Assembly (NCBI GenBank): GCA_016712225.1
Contig: JADJRL010000003.1
Location: 4,353,501-4,417,500 of the forward strand
DNA: 64,000 nucleotides
From: Candidatus Defluviibacterium haderslevense
Lineage (GTDB): Bacteria > Bacteroidota > Bacteroidia > Chitinophagales > Saprospiraceae
Direction of reading: 5' to 3'
Positions 59,801-64,000 of the stretch are shown here, in pieces. The position numbers and the translations under genes were made by a program. Under the pieces are notes generated by a model. It did not search any database. It saw only the letters and a program-made list of their open reading frames with translations, and was not told the origin of the DNA. Each line of letters starts with the position of its first letter. Within the stretch, counting starts at the first letter, position 1.

Positions 59801-60746
59801 ACACGTCTTTTACAGAAATCGAAGCTATGGTTCCAAATGCAGCTGTTAAAGTGATTGTAGCGGAATCACTAGTACTCATAGAAATTACATTCTCGGAATT
59901 ATTTATTGAACATCCAATGCAAACCGCTCCTGATATGCCAGTCCTCGCCAATTCTATTATTGTTGGGAATTGGTCATTGTTTAATTGTTTTTGGATATTG
60001 CAATTCAATGCAGGACCTGGACAGAATTTTTCTATTACTGCATGATACACTTGTCCTGAAAAAAGCACACCCACTAAAGTTGTGTATTTAATTCTTATTT
60101 CGTCAAAAGCTCCAGTTGTGACAAATCCCAAAGTAGCATTACCTGCGCCATCAATCAAACTCGCTTCTATTCCTAATAAACTAGTTACCACATCCCTGCC
60201 TTCAACAAATGACCCATCATTATATGTTTCTATTCTAACTTTTGAATCAATTGAACCAGAAACCAAATTCAAAGACGAAACTTTGAATCCAGCAAAATAT
60301 CCTGCTGGATAAGTATCAGGAATATCTAAGTCTTTGACACTATACTCTAATGCACAATCAAGACCTGTTATAGTAAATCCTGCAAAATTTGTAGTGTCTG
60401 CATCAGTTAAATTACCTGTTGCTCCAGTGGTTGTAAATCCGCATAATATACCTGAAGTATTTCTTGTAGGTGATAAATTATCATAAAACAATCCATTGAC
60501 CAGAGCAGACTTTTTATTACATGGTGCTGAAATGGCTATCAGACTACTTTTGGAATTTTCGACTTCACCACTATGGTCCAATTTCTCTTTATTTTCAATA
60601 AATTTCAAACCCTCAATACATACAATTGAGGCATCGACAGGCTTTATTTCATTATGGTTTTCAACTATTAATTGTCCTTCAAAAGCAATACCAAAACTAA
60701 CAAAAGGTATTATTAAAAAAGTGAATAAATGTGCTATTTTTGACAT
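47841..60746 (-). CDS. Giant (4,301-residue) multi-repeat surface protein, T9SS type A
   Basis: A 12.9-kb gene for an exported giant protein. Signal peptide 1-22; a first ~780-residue block with four similar beta domains (NCSxx... CIGCSIN, YPAGTFAGFNI, FDEI-type motifs). Then PKD/Ig-like domains and about seven 82-residue repeats (residues ~860-1425), and a second copy of the first block (~1592-2370). More PKD-like domains and a SprB repeat (~2730-2800) follow. Five ~152-residue DUF11-like repeats (~2870-3630) have PGFDDD, SYTSDAxGNPG and EGLFN motifs, and four SdrD_B-like domains (~3630-4110) have Ca-binding DxNGNGIQ/DGNSNGLQ loops. A fibronectin-like domain and a type A sorting tail (YLNIYPNPTDDLLYVELS) end it. 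Long stalk-like adhesion is inferred. Confidence 0.9.
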   Translation of the reverse strand: MSKIAHLFTFLIIPFVSFGIAFEGQLIVENHNEIKPVDASIVCIEGLKFIENKEKLDHSGEVENSKSSLIAISAPCNKKSALVNGLFYDNLSPTRNTSGILCGFTTTGATGNLTDADTTNFAGFTITGLDCALEYSVKDLDIPDTYPAGYFAGFKVSSLNLVSGSIDSKVRIETYNDGSFVEGRDVVTSLLGIEASLIDGAGNATLGFVTTGAFDEIRIKYTTLVGVLFSGQVYHAVIEKFCPGPALNCNIQKQLNNDQFPTIIELARTGISGAVCIGCSINNSENVISMSTSDSATITLTAAFGTIASISVKDVLRNYPAGTFAGFNIRNLKLVGLDVLSGITISTYKDSVFQENSTVGGTLLSLNSSLLNGTGEQLVGFVTTMSFDEIKFEITNLLGVANVTQVFSAVVDSFCVGPVLPCNEPVALTVPEYPVYVNGAQTGIYGGVCVGCSINNTNNLLDSDTSNYASIVLLLNSGISGSISVKDALTDYSAGHFAGFDILNTNFLSASLLDAIKIKTYLNGVPRESKTGLTQLLSVNNSLLTNDGRRTVGFITSLSFDEVTIELDADILGLALGTTRVYGGIFEGFCNVDLECNKTYWLTSPEFPVIIDGQLTGVSGGVCVGCSVSDAPNVISTSNLDYGKIVTTVGALGVGSIAVLDAIKTYPQGSSVGFTIEDENALVQLDLFNSLTICTYNNGMPQECKSGTNLLELSLLGIFIGPGPGIHNVGFKTTLPYDEIRISAGSLVSLINRIRVYGAFVDTRASNGDSLVCCYAGEDIFNICAGQDVLVTGTPNGGTWSQQVGNPVGAIVGPTVNGVASVSFTGIAVGVYKFIYATSTCTDTMSITVNAKPNAGPDQDLNCITILPGLIAFMNASGTGSWSPQAGNPGTAIIVLPNSPTTTIIAFTAFGTYHFIWTNSNGCKDTVAINITSFSSAGIDIVLNCVPILEDAIAITSTVGLGMWSEQAGNPGTSTITLPNLPITTITDFSAEGIYHYIWTNITGCKDTISITITKQATAGIDITLNCVPIIEDAIAITAAVGIGSWSEQAGNPGTSTILLPNLPVTTITDFSAEGMYHYIWTTVGGCKDTITITITKQAIGGIDITLNCVPILEDAIAITAAVGIGTWTAQAGNPGTSTITLPNLPVTTITDFSAEGTYYYIWTTVGGCKDTISITITKQAIAGIDITLNCVPIIEDAIAITAAVGIGTWTAQAGNPGTSIITLPNLPVTTITDFSAEGTYHYIWTTVGGCKDTISITITKQAIAGIDIILNCVPIIEDAIAITAAVGIGTWTAQAGNPGTSTITLPNLPVTTITDFSAEGTYHYIWTTIGGCKDTISITITKQAIAGIDITLNCVPIIEDAIAITAAIGIGTWTAQAGNPGTSTITLPNLPVTTITDFSAEGIYHYIWTTVGGCKDTISITISRAVTGISDDSNVCGGQSANLIGTPVGGIWSELITNPSGATLGATIGGVANVSFATSANGLYNFKYTFGTCSDTVGIIATPKSNAGNDQNIGTPVFPGGVALMNGSGIGTWSALIGNPGTATITDINSPTTTITNFSVAGSYGFVFTNSEICSDTAMVVVSLKLIVEICNKKSALVNGLIYDNLVPTRHNSGIVCVFTTTGATSNLTDPDSTNFAGFTITGLGCAVEYSVKDIDIPDTYPAGYFAGFKISSLNLVSGSIGSKVRIETYNDGVFVEGRDVVTSLIGIEASIIDGAGNATLGFITTGDFDEIRIQYTTLVGVLFSGQVYHAVIEKFCPGPAPDCNIQTQLNNDEFPSVIELARTGISGIACIGCSINNSEHVISMNTSDFATINLTAAIGTVASISVKDVLTNYPAGTFAGFNIKNLKLVGLDLLSGITIRTYKDSVLQESSSVSTLLSLNSSLLNGTGEQLVGFVTTQSFDEIKFEITNLLGVLNVTQVYSAVIEKFCPGPMLPCNEPVAITSPVYPVFVNGVHTGINGIACIGCSVNNTNHLLDSDTTNYASIIMVVNVGTTGSISVKDQLTDYSAGNFAGFDILNTNILNATLLDAITVRTYLDGVLRETKTGLTQLVSVNSSLITNDGRRTVGFVTNLTFDEVTLELDADILGVELGVTRVYSGILEGFCPVDLECNQTYWLTSPEFPVIIDGQLTGISGGVCVGCSVANAPNVITGSNTDFGKITTTVGAIGKGSIAVLNPVMTFPQGSSVGFTIEDENALIQLDLFNSLTICTYNNGVQQECKSGTNLLELSLLGIFIGPGPGIHNVGFKTSLPYDEVRISAGSLVSLINRIRVYGAFVDTRGSNGDSLVCCFAGEDIVNVCGGENVVITGTPNGGTWSQQIGNPAGAIVGTTVNGVSTIIFTGIAIGVYHFIYATSTCSDTMNITVDPKPNAGVNQNLSCITLPGGLATVIANIAGVWTAQSGNPGAATITTVNSTTANITNFNAAGVYNFIFTTALGCSDTLSVTITSKPSAGIDISNICGGQNVTLTGSPSGGTWTEQIGNPPGVILDGLGNGVANAHFGTTAFGTYNFIFEFGSCTDTLIVSVNAKPNAGLDQTICAIIPGGAATLNSTGVGTWTAQTGNPGTANIVSPSSAMTQVNNFSALGIYHFIYTTINNCSDTVTITVNQQPVGSGNSQTICSGLSINIVLNTTIPGTTFTWTAMQLFGATINGYSNCGGACSNSIVQALTNTSNSSLGVVRYTVIPTAPNGCVGNSFIVDVTVNPIPIVSISNTASCIGLNNGTAHAEAILGTPAYTYLWSNGLTTADVNGLAPTSYTVTVSDANGCSNTASTTIVQQGISSLTAVAGSCNSQSNNYVLNGSISMLNPPSTGTLTVNVGANQQVFLPPFTSPQAYSLNGLIADGLNHVVTATFSDGSQCSTSTNFIAPENCISGISHIKSFVSATQTNPFEYNLVYKITVNNNGAAGSYDLSDFPGFDNDVIINSASFISDAAGNPGNAIIGNGPWILANDQLIAANSSQMYTITINVTIDLTAGSGGDDVYTACGSTIPGTPSPGEGLYNASFLDSDNDGISDDTFFVCSDLPYVVHNKTIASIIPLGSNMYIVNYNIVVNNLGGTVTHYDLIDQPGFDDDFVINTSSYTSDAAGNPGGNLLGNGPWVLTNNQSIGIGSIHTYNLAVKLTLNLTVGSGGNNIYTPCETSIPGDPSSGEGLFNQSYITTDNDGIIDQTEKVCADVPYVISSKSVSGITPLGGNMYMVNYALNVTNIGGAMGQYDLVDQPGFDDDITIGSANYTSDVPGNLGSALVGSGPWILANNQTILSGITHHYNIIVKLTFDLSPISGGDNVYTSCGSTNPGGGNNHVGLFNKIGIDLNNDGIAEDSSTTCADLPYIRSTKIVNSISPLGGNMYNVVYKIVVTNVGGANGQYDLMDTPGFDDDIAIGNAFYTSNAPGNAGNILAPVGPWILANDQTINANVVHTYFVTVKLTLDLSANSGGNNIYTACGQLSIPGDLSSGEGIYNRASIDSNNDGIPEESVETCGDLPYIKSSKVITSITPLGGGMHAINYQVKVQNLGGAIGQYDLNDDPGLDDDLMINTASYTSSVPGNPGGALAGAGPWILANNQTIAIGAVHVYDLTIKTTLDLSPGSGGDNVYTACGSSNPAVPQSGEGLYNKAIIDINDDGVPDDTSVVCSDIDINVTGLFEGRVFNDINGNGIQNMGDPGINGVIVSLYNCNGVLIKKDTTDIKGEYQFDGLISGDYFLRFDYSLTPYAANYAWTFRDIGVNDLIDSDVDASGITICTHLDIGEREATIDAGLVELASYGDFVWHDRNGDGMQSFGEEGVKGVNVILYDASTHLVVKTTSTDNNGLYLFNKLMPIDYYAKLTLPNGWIVTDPNLGPDFKDSDVDHSNGVGTTATTHLNPGEDDRTWDIGLLKCSMISGRVFFDVDLDGVFDPNENGINGLDVFLINAMTGATVSSTRTQVTPGTPSDDGFYKFSCVKPGMYYVRFERPGHLAASEAYRGGNPDKDSDITHEFGINTTSKISISSDNMFLNIGAGFQIKATMGDYVWLDGNSNGLQDSGEQPIEGVKVYAYKPDGTLVSESKTESNGQYTLDGIAQGDYFIKFDAPTSYGFTGPHAGNDEIDNDVDGTNGSGTTRTYRILAGDNQPSIDAGLIYQVLSLEWLGFDGKYNGAFTELNWKTGVELNNDYFEVERRHESENKFTVIAKVSADKDPSHTSHEYTLDDYDINKSQVYYYRIKQVDRNGIGVYSKTISVRVNSNKDMYLNIYPNPTDDLLYVELSIVADSEFEIKIFDESGKNVMTIPNFEFSKDGFYKETINTSLLIPGHYNLQVKDSKNIVNRRFTITR
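49850..52150 (-). repeat. Five ~456-bp in-frame repeats (DUF11-like)
   Basis: The repeats recur at ~455-bp spacing, each with the coding motif for NNQxI, GSGGxNIYTxC, PGxxSSGEGLFN and a D-x-D/N-x-DG acidic loop. In protein order they begin with the SHIKSFVSA, VHNKTIASI, ISSKSVSGI, IRSTKIVNSI and IKSSKVITSI segments. Confidence 0.8.
53635..55973 (-). repeat. Downstream copy of 2.3-kb internal duplication
   Basis: Encodes CNKKSALVNGLIYDN through SLVCCFAGEDIVNVCGGENV to the KPNAG boundary. It matches the copy at 58185-60521 almost collinearly, with a start-to-start offset of 4,548 bases and only single-codon indels noticed. Confidence 0.85.
56470..58160 (-). repeat. 246-bp (82-residue) tandem repeats, ~7 units
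   Basis: The plus strand shows GCACTAAAATC and CAGTCCATGTTCC landmarks every 246 bp. The protein unit contains IDITLNCVPIIEDAIAI, GTWTAQAGNPGTS and GCKDTISITITKQA. The central four units are nearly identical at DNA level and the outer ones diverge, the usual pattern of unequal crossing-over. Confidence 0.9.
58185..60521 (-). repeat. Upstream copy of 2.3-kb internal duplication
   Basis: Encodes CNKKSALVNGLFYDN through SLVCCYAGEDIFNICAGQDV. It is paired with 53635-55973; the two flank the 246-bp tandem array. Confidence 0.85.
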
Positions 60747-61520
60747 ATAATAAAAATTTAAATATTACTTGAATTAGTATAAAATTTTGCGTTATCTTAA
60801 ACATTTCTTCAACATTTGATTAATAATTATATATCATTCTGAATACTAAATTACAATCAGACTTTTCTACTCACTCTCATTTATATTTTAAAATTTGATA
60901 CTTCCATAAACTATTTAGATACGAATTAGAAGGATTTCTTAAAATAAATTGTTCAGCATTATCAAAGTTGTATACAACTTCAATTCGGGTAAAATAAATG
61001 TGTTTTAATAATGTTTTTGAGTTCAAACAGATCAAATTTAAAGTAATGATTTTATAAATTTTTACTGTATTTAAACCAACATTATATGCTTTTGGAAAAC
61101 TAATTTGAAATTCGATACTAAATATTAAATAAACTTGAAAAATAATGTCAAAACCGATTTTCCTAATCGATTTAATAGCAGAATTATAAAAGTTATTTAA
61201 TAAATTATGCATATGATGGTATTAGATTCAACTGCACTTACTTCACTAAAAACAACAGTGCAATTTTACAACTTACCAAAAACATATTTAAAATTATTTA
61301 CATATGTTTAATATTAAATATATAATATATTGAATATTATATATTTATATTTTAATTATTAGAAAAATATAATAAAATAAGGCCAATAAAAAGATTTAAT
61401 TAGCCCTATTGCTTTGTCATTATTAGTGAAAATTTGAAGTTGAAATAAGTCTTTGAAGTATTAATTTTGGTTTTTTAAGTTAATAATATATACTTTACAA
61501 TAACCAAAAAATATTATTAA
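60747..61520. other. AT-rich intergenic region
   Basis: This 774-base gap separates the divergent giant gene (-) and the MORN-like gene (+), so it must hold both promoters. I could not fix either. It contains the 14-bp AT inverted repeat at 61315-61347. A 111-codon open frame on the minus strand (60877-61212) shows no family resemblance. Confidence 0.5.
61315..61347. repeat. Perfect 14-bp all-A/T inverted repeat
   Basis: TAAATATATAATAT and ATATTATATATTTA flank the 5-base loop ATTGA. It lies ~175 bases upstream of the MORN-like gene. No T-run or GC stem, so it is not a typical terminator; it could be an operator-like or simply low-complexity site. Confidence 0.7.
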
Positions 61521-62702
61521 ATGCAACGCCAATTATCCAATATCTCTGCCACTTATGGGCATAACACATTGCATTTCGGCATATACAATTCTATTGATAA
61601 TTTTGATGAATTTAATTTTTCATATAAAAAGCAAAACATTAAGTTCCGAAATTCAACACACCTTGTTTTAACCTATTTAAAACAGATTTTAACAATATGC
61701 GCATTAATAATTTCTTATCACATTCAAAAATTAAATAGCCAATCGTTAACCTGTTTAGACTCCATTCCTTATTCTTTTATAGAGCATGGCATGAAAATCG
61801 AAACCATTAAGCGTGAAAATGATCATATTTTTAATAGTGAAAATAATTACTATTCCAATGGCCAAATTGAACAATGCTTTACCTGGGACGACGCATTAAA
61901 AGTATTCAATTATTTATCCTATTTTAAGAATGGCAAAGTAGAAGAAAAAGGCTATTACAATATTGATTTTGAAAGAACAGGAATATTTGAAAAGTATTAT
62001 AATGATGAAAAAATAAAAGAGCAAAAAGATTATAGTAGAAAAATTGATTGTATATTAAACTATTGGAATGAATTAGGGATTCAAACTATTATTAATGGAA
62101 ATGGATTTAAGCATTATGAAAACGAAATTGGATTCCGAAAGTGGAAATATGAATATTCATATACAAATTGTCGGATGAATGGAATACAAAAAACATATAT
62201 TAATGGAATACTTGGCGATGAAAGTGAATATAAGGATGGCAGAATTAATGGAAGGTCTATAATTAGATATCCCAATGGAGAAATTCGAGCAGATATGTTA
62301 TTTGATATGGATACATTAGTGTTTATTAAAAATTATACAATCTCAGATTCTGTTAAATGCATTGTTAAGTTTAAGTACTTTTATATTGATAAATTCATAT
62401 ACAAAGATAGTTTACCTCAAAATCAAACCTATCCTATTTGTATTAATGAACTCGAATTATCCAGAAGTTATATTACTCCTAAATTCATAAAAGACAATCC
62501 TAATTCTGACCGATTTGAGCAATTTCAATTGACTATATCAAAAAAAGGGAAGGTCAAAAAAATAACACCCAATGAAGGATTCATGACTATTGGATTGGAA
62601 AGTACATCTTTAATTAAAAAAATGATTTTCAAGCCAGCAAGAGCAAAGGGAAAACCTGTAAAATCAAAAATAAGAATACTATTTGACGTTTCAATTATTT
62701 AA
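61521..62702 (+). CDS. MORN-repeat-like protein with TonB C-terminal-like domain
   Basis: A 393-residue protein. A hydrophobic segment at ~47-68 (LVLTYLKQILTICALIISYH) is an internal signal or anchor, which leaves ~46 odd N-terminal residues and makes the start uncertain; no closer ATG is seen. The middle carries MORN-like variants: YSNGQIEQCF, YFKNGKVEEKGYY, MNGIQKTYINGI, YKDGRINGRSIIRYPNGEIR. The last ~80 residues (QFQLTISKKGKVKKITPNEG ... MIFKPARAKGKPVKSKIRIL) resemble the TonB C-terminal fold found at the end of many Bacteroidota MORN proteins. A periplasmic or envelope location is inferred. The gene is strongly AT-rich. Confidence 0.65.
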   Translation: MQRQLSNISATYGHNTLHFGIYNSIDNFDEFNFSYKKQNIKFRNSTHLVLTYLKQILTICALIISYHIQKLNSQSLTCLDSIPYSFIEHGMKIETIKRENDHIFNSENNYYSNGQIEQCFTWDDALKVFNYLSYFKNGKVEEKGYYNIDFERTGIFEKYYNDEKIKEQKDYSRKIDCILNYWNELGIQTIINGNGFKHYENEIGFRKWKYEYSYTNCRMNGIQKTYINGILGDESEYKDGRINGRSIIRYPNGEIRADMLFDMDTLVFIKNYTISDSVKCIVKFKYFYIDKFIYKDSLPQNQTYPICINELELSRSYITPKFIKDNPNSDRFEQFQLTISKKGKVKKITPNEGFMTIGLESTSLIKKMIFKPARAKGKPVKSKIRILFDVSII

Positions 62703-62808
62703 TTAATTAATCGAGGTAGATAAGAATTTCATGATGACTGGAAATTAGAATTGTATTCTACTAAAAATAAATTAAAGCTTAACAAATTGATAAGTAAATT
62801 ATAATAGC

Positions 62809-63657
62809 CTACCCTATCCCCACATAATCATCCAAAACGATCCTCTTAGATTCATTGACCTTCACTGTGCAAGCATCATGCAGAGGATCGTGCTCGAGAA
62901 TTAAAATTCCATTTTTAGAAACCAGTTGATTAAGGACAAATTCTTTTTCTTTCAAGGTCAACAATGGTCTAACATCATAAGCCATTACAAATGGTAAAGA
63001 AATATGATAAGAAGATGGAATTAAATCCGCAGTATACCAATAGGTTTGGCCAACATATTCAAATTCAAGCCCCATCAATGCTTCTGTGTGTCCGTAAAAA
63101 AAATGGATTTTTATTCCTTCTATCCAGTCGATCACATCCTGACTAAAGTCGATATATTTTAATTTGTTGTGTTCTAACAGGGGAACAAAATTTTCTTTAA
63201 GAAAAGATGCTTTTTCCCGATCATTGGGTTGCATGGCCCAATTCCAATGTTTTTCATTGGTCCAATAAACTGCATTCGGAAAGGCTGGTTGCAATACACC
63301 ATCTATCGTTCGCTCCACTGCTCCTCCACAATGATCAAAATGCAAATGCGTTAAAAAGACATCCGTAATATCCGATACAGTAAGTCCTAAGTTAGTTAGT
63401 GACTTTTCTATGGATCCATCACCATGAGGTGAAAAATGGGATCTAAAACGCTCATCCTGTTTATTTCCCATTCCGGTGTCAACCAATATGTTCCTATCTT
63501 GGGTTCTGATCAACAAACAGCTCAAACCCCATGTACACATATTATTCTCATCCGGGGGATTCATCTTGCCCCACATGGATTTTGGTACGACACCAAACAT
63601 TGCACCACCGTCTAATTTAAATTTACCCGCATCAATTATATGTATCGATTGAATCAT
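62809..63657 (-). CDS. MBL-fold metallo-hydrolase
   Basis: A 282-residue metallo-beta-lactamase-fold hydrolase. The metal-binding motif HLHFDH is at residues 104-109, followed by a His at 190 (FFYGHTEALM), Asp211 (YTADLIPSS) and His256 (ILILEHDPLHD), giving the two-metal site of class B-like hydrolases. ILVDTGMGNK (57-66) is the usual pre-motif strand. No signal peptide, so cytoplasmic. The long CTWGLSCLLI and NEKHWNWAMQPNDREKASF segments recall the YtnP/lactonase-like group, but the substrate is not predictable. It lies 59 bases downstream of ribH on the same strand. Confidence 0.88.
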   Translation of the reverse strand: MIQSIHIIDAGKFKLDGGAMFGVVPKSMWGKMNPPDENNMCTWGLSCLLIRTQDRNILVDTGMGNKQDERFRSHFSPHGDGSIEKSLTNLGLTVSDITDVFLTHLHFDHCGGAVERTIDGVLQPAFPNAVYWTNEKHWNWAMQPNDREKASFLKENFVPLLEHNKLKYIDFSQDVIDWIEGIKIHFFYGHTEALMGLEFEYVGQTYWYTADLIPSSYHISLPFVMAYDVRPLLTLKEKEFVLNQLVSKNGILILEHDPLHDACTVKVNESKRIVLDDYVGIG

Positions 63658-63716
63658 ATGGATATCATTAGAATAATCTGAAAGGTACTATACTATTATG
63701 CTACTATGAAAAAATA

Positions 63717-64000
63717 TTATGCTTTTTTGTTAGAAGGGGTTCCAATATTTTCATGCAATTGAAGCATCTTAATTAAAGCAAGAGCTGATTCTTCGCCCTT
63801 ATTACCTAATTTCCCACCCGAGCGTTCCTCTGCTTGTTTTCTATTTTTAGTTGTCAAAACCCCAAAAACAACCGGTTTGGAATAGCTTAAGGATAAATTC
63901 ATTATGCCACTGGCAATAGCATGGTTAATGTATTCATCGTGTTTGGTATCTCCCTTGATTACACAACCCAGACAAATTACCCCTTGGACATAGGATTGAT
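63717..64000 (-). CDS. ribH: 6,7-dimethyl-8-ribityllumazine synthase, 3' part
   Basis: The gene runs off the right edge of the window; the ~93 residues visible are the C-terminal two thirds of lumazine synthase, the penultimate riboflavin enzyme. The signature block GVICLGCVIKGDTKHDEYIN (just inside the edge) carries the conserved GDT and H-x-x-Y residues for phosphate and substrate binding, followed by SKPVVFGVLTTKNRKQAEER and the conserved GNKGEESALALIKM helix. An internal ATG at 63902 is not the start. In the riboflavin pathway, condensation of the butanone phosphate and pyrimidinedione yields lumazine. Confidence 0.93.
   Translation of the reverse strand, partial: QSYVQGVICLGCVIKGDTKHDEYINHAIASGIMNLSLSYSKPVVFGVLTTKNRKQAEERSGGKLGNKGEESALALIKMLQLHENIGTPSNKKA

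Noticed and set aside
60877..61212. A 111-codon open frame on the minus strand
   Set aside because: Strongly AT-rich, lacks any recognisable motif or domain, and sits in a promoter-bearing divergent gap; it could be spurious. No evidence beyond being open.

Overview
The window looks like a chromosomal segment from a Bacteroidota bacterium, most likely of the Saprospiria or a related free-living lineage. The evidence is many long secreted proteins ending in type IX secretion system (T9SS) sorting domains, both type A ('YPNP'-type) and type B (gliding-motility-associated, 'PNVFSPNGD...'). Further support comes from a futalosine-pathway hydrolase (MqnB), an S46 dipeptidyl-peptidase, DUF6580/DUF5522 small proteins, AT-rich DNA and a lack of Shine-Dalgarno sequences. 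No T9SS machinery gene lies in the window, so these are substrates whose secretion apparatus is encoded elsewhere.

Layout. 1-3.6 kb holds housekeeping genes: the end of a DUF6580 membrane protein, a 53-residue DUF5522 protein, a palindromic repeat element, an ABC ATPase overlapping a PduO-type cobalamin adenosyltransferase, then a deoxynucleoside kinase and futalosine hydrolase pair. 3.7-15.4 kb holds surface and envelope proteins: a delta-60-like T9SS protein, two BspA-like (DUF285) 25-residue-repeat proteins, an OmpA-like protein, a Cys-rich lipoprotein, a short SSB and a kelch-repeat T9SS protein. 15.6-17.7 kb holds a zinc-ribbon protein, a methyltransferase and an RluA-type pseudouridine synthase. 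17.7-34.4 kb is a tandem array of four ~1,360-residue paralogous T9SS type B adhesin-like proteins. They are nearly identical over most of their length but have strongly divergent N-terminal modules, and their sequence patches recombine in different pairings. 34.4-43.4 kb holds an S46 peptidase with a DPP11-type specificity residue, a sortilin/BNR T9SS protein, a complete IS3-family element with terminal repeats, target duplication and a frameshift signal, and a second small BNR protein. 43.5-60.7 kb holds a Cys-paired repeat T9SS type B protein, an IS1380-family transposase remnant, and a 4,301-residue giant T9SS type A protein. The giant gene contains a 2.3-kb internal segmental duplication, seven or so 82-residue repeats, five ~152-residue repeats and four SdrD_B-like domains. 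60.7-64 kb holds an AT-rich gap, a MORN/TonB-C-like protein, a metallo-beta-lactamase-fold hydrolase and the 3' part of ribH.

How it works together. About three quarters of the window encodes predicted exported surface proteins made of repeats (Ig/PKD-like, DUF285, BNR, CDS-repeat, SdrD_B). The most unusual feature is the four-gene adhesin array. Its mosaic patches show ongoing recombination between copies, while the N-terminal presumed ligand-binding module stays variable, which fits a diversifying surface-adhesin locus. I saw no CRISPR array, tRNA, rRNA, phage or recognisable defence cassette. All assignments come from reading the sequence and recalling families; no search was run.
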